Shown here piece by piece: positions 5,983 through 9,628 of a DNA stretch of 9,628 nucleotides (the stretch's first letter is position 1; each line of letters starts with the position of its first letter). Location: positions 1-9,628 of the forward strand of contig JAYZBK010000140.1 in assembly GCA_036339295.1 (NCBI GenBank), in the 5' to 3' direction. A model generated the notes under the pieces. It was not told where the DNA came from and did no database searches. It worked only from the letters and a program-made list of their open reading frames with translations. The DNA comes from GCA-002862325 sp036339295 (GTDB lineage Bacteria; Planctomycetota; Phycisphaerae; Phycisphaerales; SM1A02). A program made the position numbers and the translations under genes.

Positions 5983-7719
5983 TCAGGGACACGCACCCCA
6001 GCCGGCGATCATCAGTCCGAGGTCGGCGCCGTTCACGACGCCGTCTCCATTCAGGTCCTCCGGGCACCCGCTGCACGAGCCCCAGGCCGCGATCATGAGT
6101 CCGAGGTCGGCGCCGTTCACGTTGCCGTCCCCGTTGAAGTCCCCGACGCACGGCGCCGGGCAGTCGTCGGGCACCCCGTCCCCGTCGGCATCGGGGGCGC
6201 CGAAGAAGATCTCCTCGAGGTCCGTCGCGCCGTCGCCGTCGCAGTCGCCGTTCTCGCCCGAGTAGGCCTCGAGGAACGACTGGAGGTCGTCGGCGTCCGC
6301 ATCGCCGTCCTGATCGATGTCGCCGATACCGCAGGTCGTGTCGGGGCCGATCCCGGTCACGTCCCTGCAGTCGAGGAAGACGTCCCAGTCGGCGAGATCG
6401 ATCGAGTCGTCGTCGTTGAAGTCGAAGTCCGCGCGCCCGAGGGACCGCAGGAATCGGAACAGCTCGAACTCGTCGTCCTTGGTCAGCGTCTGGAACGCCG
6501 CGGCGCTCGCGGCGGCCTCGCCGAGCGGGCCGTGGGCGAGGATCGCGCCTCGCAGCCGGTCGTCGATGGTGCCTCCGGAGATGCGGCCGTCGTGCAGCAT
6601 CGAGAGTCGTCGTGCGACGCCCATCAACGGGGTCGTGCGGAACTCGTTGCCGGTCGCGTCTCCCTGGGGAAGACCGTCGCCGAGCGTCCCCATGTCGTGG
6701 AGGAGGAAGTCGGAGTAGGGACGGACGACCCGGTTCCGGATCGCGAACTCGAGGGAGGGATCGTTCGAGGTCGTGAAGGACGGGGTGTGGCAGGCGGCGC
6801 AGCCGAGGCTGGTGAAGACGGCCTCGCCGGCCATCCCGCCGCGGGGGGCCTGGGGCGGGGCCGCGAGGTACCGCTGGAAGTGGGTGACCCGGTCGACGAA
6901 CGTGAAGCCGTCCTCGTCCGGATGGTCCTCGGGATCGGCGTATTCGTCGCAGGCGGCGAGCAGGGCCATGTCGCCGTTGGGCGCGGTCTCCTCGCCGAGC
7001 ACCTGGTTGGTGATCCCCATCTCCATGAGGCTGGCGTCACCGGAGAAGTGCTCGATGGTCGCGATGATCGACTTCCATCCGAAGCGACCGGCCCGCAGGG
7101 GCGAGCCGGCCGGCGCCGCGAGGTCCTCGACCCAGTGCACGCGACCGCTGATGCCGTCGCCGTCGCCGTCCGCGGGATCCGCGTTCGCCGCGATCGCCGA
7201 ATCGGGGATCGCCTCGACGAGGCCGTACCCGAGCATGCCCGGGGTGATGCGGTTGGTCGTGAAGTTCGCCTCCGCCGGCAGGACCTCGGCACAGGATGGT
7301 TCGTCGCCGCTCGGATCGATGATCGCCACGAGCTGGAGGAGCGTGCCGCCGGGCAGTTCGACGAAGCCGTCCTCGCTCTTCTTGTCGAGCAGTCCGAAGT
7401 GGGTGACCGCGATGTTGCCGGGGCCGCCGTCGGGGTTCGAGTGGCAGGAGCGGCAGTTGGACTTGTTGAGCACGGGACCGAGGCCGTCCTCGACGTCGAT
7501 CGGCGTCGCGTACAGCGCCTTGCCGGTGTCGAAGAGGTCGAGCTGCGTCGCATCGAGATCGATCAGCGGCGCGCCGACGGGCGGCTGCGGACGGACGAGG
7601 GCTCCCTTCTCGCTGCTCGACGCCACCGTGTCGTTCGAAGTCAGCAGCAGCGCGGACGCGAGGGCTCCGGTCGTGGCGACCGTGAGTGCCGCGGTACGGT
7701 GGTTCAGGATCTTCGACAC
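5983..7719 (-). CDS. Di-heme oxidoreductase (DHOR/DUF1111-like, MauG/CcpA-related) with dockerin-like tail
   Basis: 578 residues from GTG at 7719, preceded by GAGGAA (7726-7731) at 6-nt spacing. The frame is open to 7920, but that extension would run into the start of the divergent gene and precedes a clear signal peptide (residues 1-~33, 'ALTVATTGALASALLL', cleavage near TVA|SS). Two c-type haem sites are present: CRSCH at 89-93 (bases 7441-7455) and CAACH at 307-311 (6787-6801). Family-like motifs in order are 'DGDGDGISGR' (184-193), 'GRFGWKS' (211-217), 'EMGIT' (233-237), 'PYSDFLLHDMG' (334-344), 'RTTPLMG' (361-367), 'LHDGR' (375-379) and 'AILAHG' (392-397). These fit periplasmic di-haem proteins related to cytochrome c peroxidase and MauG; the true substrate is unknown. 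After residue ~425 come about 150 residues of Asp-rich calcium-binding repeats, an unusual addition to this enzyme type. It is the first gene of a likely two-gene operon with the FG-GAP protein. Confidence 0.9.
   Translation of the reverse strand: MSKILNHRTAALTVATTGALASALLLTSNDTVASSSEKGALVRPQPPVGAPLIDLDATQLDLFDTGKALYATPIDVEDGLGPVLNKSNCRSCHSNPDGGPGNIAVTHFGLLDKKSEDGFVELPGGTLLQLVAIIDPSGDEPSCAEVLPAEANFTTNRITPGMLGYGLVEAIPDSAIAANADPADGDGDGISGRVHWVEDLAAPAGSPLRAGRFGWKSIIATIEHFSGDASLMEMGITNQVLGEETAPNGDMALLAACDEYADPEDHPDEDGFTFVDRVTHFQRYLAAPPQAPRGGMAGEAVFTSLGCAACHTPSFTTSNDPSLEFAIRNRVVRPYSDFLLHDMGTLGDGLPQGDATGNEFRTTPLMGVARRLSMLHDGRISGGTIDDRLRGAILAHGPLGEAAASAAAFQTLTKDDEFELFRFLRSLGRADFDFNDDDSIDLADWDVFLDCRDVTGIGPDTTCGIGDIDQDGDADADDLQSFLEAYSGENGDCDGDGATDLEEIFFGAPDADGDGVPDDCPAPCVGDFNGDGNVNGADLGLMIAAWGSCSGCPEDLNGDGVVNGADLGLMIAGWGACP
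5986..6147 (-). other. Terminal dockerin-like pair of the di-heme oxidoreductase
   Basis: Residues ~525-578 carry 'GDFNGDGNVNGADLGLMIAA' and 'EDLNGDGVVNGADLGLMIAG', each ending in a Trp-Gly turn. Cysteines lie before, between and after the two units. The same tail type closes the neighbouring FG-GAP protein, which suggests common sorting or a common partner (inferred). Confidence 0.8.
6014..6121 (-). repeat. Tandem DNA repeat within the dockerin-like tail
   Basis: A 24-base run reading AGTCCGAGGTCGGCGCCGTT plus CACG on the plus strand occurs identically at 6014-6037 and 6098-6121, 84 bases apart, inside longer similar units. It encodes the 'VNGADLGL' core of each calcium-loop repeat on the minus strand. 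Identity across wobble positions suggests recent duplication or gene conversion rather than protein-level constraint alone. Confidence 0.75.
6160..6432 (-). other. Extra calcium-loop linker between catalytic domain and terminal tail of the di-heme enzyme
   Basis: Residues ~430-520 hold further acidic loops: 'DFNDDDSIDLADW' and 'GDIDQDGDADADDLQSFLEA', which look like an earlier dockerin-like pair, then a thrombospondin-type-3-like stretch containing 'CDGDGATDLEE' and 'DADGDGVPDDC' flanked by cysteines. Together with the terminal pair this forms a calcium-stabilised stalk (inferred). Confidence 0.65.
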
Positions 7720-7909
7720 GTTGAATTCCTCGCTGGCTGGGGAGCATCGCAGCGACTGGAACCAGGCTCCGTGGAGCGGATCTGCATCTCTGCGATTATG
7801 GGCCGATACACCGTGTCGGGTATCTTCGCAGTGCATTGTTGCCGCACGAAGGTCCCCGGTCCAATGATGTGATGCCCGAATCTCATCTTGGATCCCTGAA
7901 ATCGCCATC
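7720..7909. promoter_or_regulatory. Divergent intergenic region with presumed promoters for both operons
   Basis: This 190-base gap separates the minus-strand di-heme operon from the plus-strand TPR/CRTAC1-like pair, and parts of it (about 7781-7910) are visibly less GC-rich than the genes. On the minus strand CATAAT (complement of 7795-7800) is a 5-of-6 match to a sigma-70 -10 box about 75 bases before the GTG, but no convincing -35 box is placed correctly. No clear plus-strand promoter was identified. It must hold promoters for both directions because both flanking genes are first in their groups; exact sites are not resolved. Confidence 0.45.
7790..7831. repeat. Nested imperfect inverted repeat (possible operator or 5'-leader hairpin)
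   Basis: The outer arms CTGCGA (7790-7795) and TCGCAG (7826-7831) enclose inner arms GATAC (7805-7809) and GTATC (7820-7824). Inside these, CCG (7811-7813) and CGG (7817-7819) pair around a TGT loop, leaving one bulged A at 7810. The outer and inner stems are separated by 9 nt on one side and 1 nt on the other. It overlaps the candidate minus-strand -10 box, so it may be a regulator site or a structured leader. Confidence 0.35.
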
Positions 7910-8854
7910 ATGAAGTCCAAGCTCCGTCAGGCCGAATGCGGCACCGTCCTTCCGAGTCGTGCGGCAGGGCGAATCGTCGATCCCGGATTCCAGCTTCCGA
8001 AGCGTTCATGGGCTCCCACGGGCCCTTCCACGCGGTTCGACGGCGCTCGCTCGCGATCGCCCTTCCTCCGCGGTCTGACCCTCGCCGCGATTCTCGCGGT
8101 CGGCACCGCCTGCGACCGCGACGACGGGGTATCGGACGAAGTGCAGCCGCCGCCCCGGGCGGCGACCCTCGAGGACGATCGCATGGCCCTGGGGCTCCAG
8201 CTTCTCGAGCGCTCCGCACCGGAGGAGGCCCGCATCGCGTTCGAGGCGGTGTTGGAGGATCACCCGGGCCATCCTCGGCCGCGCTTCCTTCGGGCCCTCG
8301 CGGTCCAGAAGCAGGGGAACTACGCGTCCGCGCTCGCCGACTACGACGCCATCCTCGCCGAAGGCGTCGAGTTCGACGGGCGGGCGTCGGTCGAACACTT
8401 CCGGGGCTGGTGCCTCTTCTACCTCGGCCGTCCGCGTCCCGCGATGGAGGCGTTCACGCGTCACCTCGAGCTCCAGCCGGGCGCGCCCGACTCCGAGTTC
8501 GGTCTCGGCGTCTCGTTGCTCGAGATCGGTGAACCCGCACTCGCCATCGAGGCGTTCGACCGTTCGCTCGAACTCGAGATGGCGGGGAAGGGACGGCGCC
8601 GCTCGATCGCGAAGGCGTGGATTCGTCGAGGCGATGCGCTCTGGGAACTCGGACGAATCGACGAGGCGACCCATGCGTTCCACAAGGGCGTGATCCAGTT
8701 CCCCGACCACTACGAGGGATGGTCCAAGCTCGGTCGCGGCCATGAACGCCTGGGCGACGCCCAGAAGGCGTCGTGGGCCCGTCGAGAGGAGGCGCGGGCT
8801 CGCGAGCGCGTCGGGGCGGTTCCGGTCGACGGCGGTGGAGTGCAGGACGGATGA
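7910..8854 (+). CDS. TPR-repeat protein, probable lipoprotein
   Basis: 314 residues from ATG at 7910. This is the only ATG/GTG/TTG in frame before the hydrophobic segment; a stop lies in frame at 7865-7867 and no clear ribosome-binding site precedes the ATG. A hydrophobic segment 'LRGLTLAAILAVGTAC' (residues 53-68) looks like a lipoprotein signal, with Cys68 as the candidate lipidation site, although the lipobox (GTA-C) is imperfect. About 50 residues before it are unusually long for a signal n-region and less GC-biased at third positions than the rest, so the annotated start may be wrong. From residue ~90 to ~290 there are about six TPR-like helical hairpins, for example 'ALADYDAILAEG', 'PAMEAFTRHLELQPGAPDSE', 'LAIEAFDRSLELE' and 'DEATHAFHKGVIQFPDHYEG'. 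TPRs bind other proteins; the partner is unknown. Its stop overlaps the start of the next gene by ATGA, which implies translational coupling with the CRTAC1-like lipoprotein. Confidence 0.85.
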   Translation: MKSKLRQAECGTVLPSRAAGRIVDPGFQLPKRSWAPTGPSTRFDGARSRSPFLRGLTLAAILAVGTACDRDDGVSDEVQPPPRAATLEDDRMALGLQLLERSAPEEARIAFEAVLEDHPGHPRPRFLRALAVQKQGNYASALADYDAILAEGVEFDGRASVEHFRGWCLFYLGRPRPAMEAFTRHLELQPGAPDSEFGLGVSLLEIGEPALAIEAFDRSLELEMAGKGRRRSIAKAWIRRGDALWELGRIDEATHAFHKGVIQFPDHYEGWSKLGRGHERLGDAQKASWARREEARARERVGAVPVDGGGVQDG

Positions 8855-9628
8855 GGTGTCCGCTCGCGATCCTCCTCGCGCTCGGGTTGCTCGGCTGCGA
8901 AGCGGACGCCCCGGTCGACGACGGGACTCCGGTCGTGGACGACGCGAACGGCGTCCGACACCCCATTCGACTCGAGCCGCGAAGAGACGGGATCGGACTC
9001 GCGGGAATCACCCTCACCAGCGGCGTCGATCCGTCGACGACCATCATCGAGGTGAAGGGCGGTGGACTCGGGCTGGTCGACGGCGACGGCGACGGCGACC
9101 TCGACCTCCTGCTCCCGAACGGTGCGACGCTCGACCGTCCGTTCGCGGGACCCGGCGCGGTGTACCTGCGGAATCTCGCGGTGGAGGAGGGACGCCTCGC
9201 CTTCGTGGACGCGACCGAGGGATCCGGCTTCGAGGACCACCGCGACTGGAGCTTCGGGGTCGCGGTGGGGGACGTCGACGGGGACGGCGTGGACGACGTG
9301 ATCGTCGCGACGCTCGGCCCCGACCGGGTCTGGCTCGGTCGCGGCGACGGCACGTTCGAGGATGCGACGGACGCCTGGGGGCTCGCGGACGCCACCGGCT
9401 GGACCTCCTCGGTCGGGCTCGGCGACCTCGACGAGGACGGGGATCTCGACCTGGTCTCGGTGGGATATCTCGAGTTCGATCCGTCGGACCCTCCCGGGAC
9501 CTCGCTGTTCCGGGGCATCGAGGTCCTCTCGGGGCCGCGCGGGATGTCGCCACGGGCCGACCGCTGGTACGAGAACGTGGGCGACCGCTTCGAGGCCCGC
9601 GACGTTCCCGGCGAGGACCGCTTCGGAC
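8851..9628 (+). CDS. FG-GAP repeat lipoprotein, N-terminal part of a CRTAC1-like protein (3' end outside window)
   Basis: The ATG at 8851 overlaps the TPR gene's TGA (8852-8854), with AGGA at 8844-8847 as ribosome-binding site, and the frame remains open for 259 codons to the window edge. Residues 1-16 form a short lipoprotein signal with an excellent lipobox, LLGC (Cys16). FG-GAP loops are visible near residues 72-90 ('GLGLVDGDGDGDLDLLLPNG'), 136-156 ('GVAVGDVDGDGVDDVIVATL') and 187-206 ('SVGLGDLDEDGDLDLVSVGY'). The segment 'EVLSGPRGMSPRADRWYENV' (225-244) resembles the CGPRGxxGxxDxLYxNNGDG loop of CRTAC1 proteins, with Ser in place of the usual Cys. An ASPIC/UnbV domain is expected beyond the edge but cannot be seen. 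It would sit on the outer face of a membrane, tethered by lipid. Confidence 0.88.
   Translation, partial: MRCPLAILLALGLLGCEADAPVDDGTPVVDDANGVRHPIRLEPRRDGIGLAGITLTSGVDPSTTIIEVKGGGLGLVDGDGDGDLDLLLPNGATLDRPFAGPGAVYLRNLAVEEGRLAFVDATEGSGFEDHRDWSFGVAVGDVDGDGVDDVIVATLGPDRVWLGRGDGTFEDATDAWGLADATGWTSSVGLGDLDEDGDLDLVSVGYLEFDPSDPPGTSLFRGIEVLSGPRGMSPRADRWYENVGDRFEARDVPGEDRFG

Noticed and set aside
5894..6151. Extension of the FG-GAP gene upstream to 6151
   Set aside because: The extension is Arg-rich, overlaps the 3' end of the di-heme gene in another frame, and the ATG at 5893 has both a ribosome-binding site and a signal peptide.
4112..6265. Long plus-strand open frame (717 codons) opposite the FG-GAP protein gene
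   Set aside because: It is antisense to a gene with signal peptide and clear repeats, and it has Val/Asp/Glu/Ala-rich low-complexity composition produced by reading GC-rich repeat codons backwards.
3419..6432. Regular spaced repeats on the plus strand resembling a CRISPR array
   Set aside because: The periodic similarity comes from protein-level calcium-loop repeats (DxDxDG); units are not identical and have no uniform spacers.
5926..7872. Long plus-strand open frame (648 codons) opposite the di-heme oxidoreductase gene
   Set aside because: It is the antisense shadow of a gene with two CxxCH motifs and family signatures; no signal, domain or ribosome-binding site supports it.
7720..7920. 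N-terminal extension of the di-heme gene to an ATG at 7920
   Set aside because: It would overlap the divergent gene's start, precede a normal signal peptide, and has lower GC bias; GTG at 7719 has a good ribosome-binding site.

Overview
The window is GC-rich, densely coding DNA from a bacterium that is most likely a planctomycete of the class Phycisphaerae. That placement is inferred from strong GC preference at third codon positions, many FG-GAP/VCBS proteins, and two secreted proteins that end in the 'GDxNGDGxVNGADLGLxIAAWG' dockerin-like tail common in that class. No rRNA, tRNA, transposase, CRISPR array or phage gene is visible. Nearly every gene product appears to be exported or membrane-anchored.

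Layout. (1) Plus strand, 1-3324: the 3' end of a gene whose product resembles the C-terminal half of a multiheme cytochrome c with TPRs, then, 10 bases later, a membrane-anchored CRTAC1-type protein (FG-GAP propeller plus ASPIC/UnbV domain). (2) 3325-3418: a short convergent intergenic gap with a perfect 17-bp inverted repeat that probably terminates transcription from both sides. (3) Minus strand, 7719 down to 3419: a di-heme oxidoreductase (DHOR/DUF1111-like, two CxxCH motifs) followed after 89 bases by a secreted seven-repeat FG-GAP protein. Both end in dockerin-like tails. (4) 7720-7909: a divergent intergenic region with lower GC and a nested hairpin. (5) Plus strand, 7910 to the edge: a TPR protein, probably a lipoprotein, overlapping by ATGA a lipoprotein with FG-GAP repeats of the CRTAC1 type, cut by the window edge.

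Two 'TPR then CRTAC1-like' gene pairs therefore flank a redox enzyme and propeller pair. A reasonable inference is an extracytoplasmic module in which c-type haem proteins work beside TPR and beta-propeller proteins that bind partners or calcium. Substrates and physiological role cannot be read from the sequence. Family assignments come from motifs seen by eye; no database search was possible.
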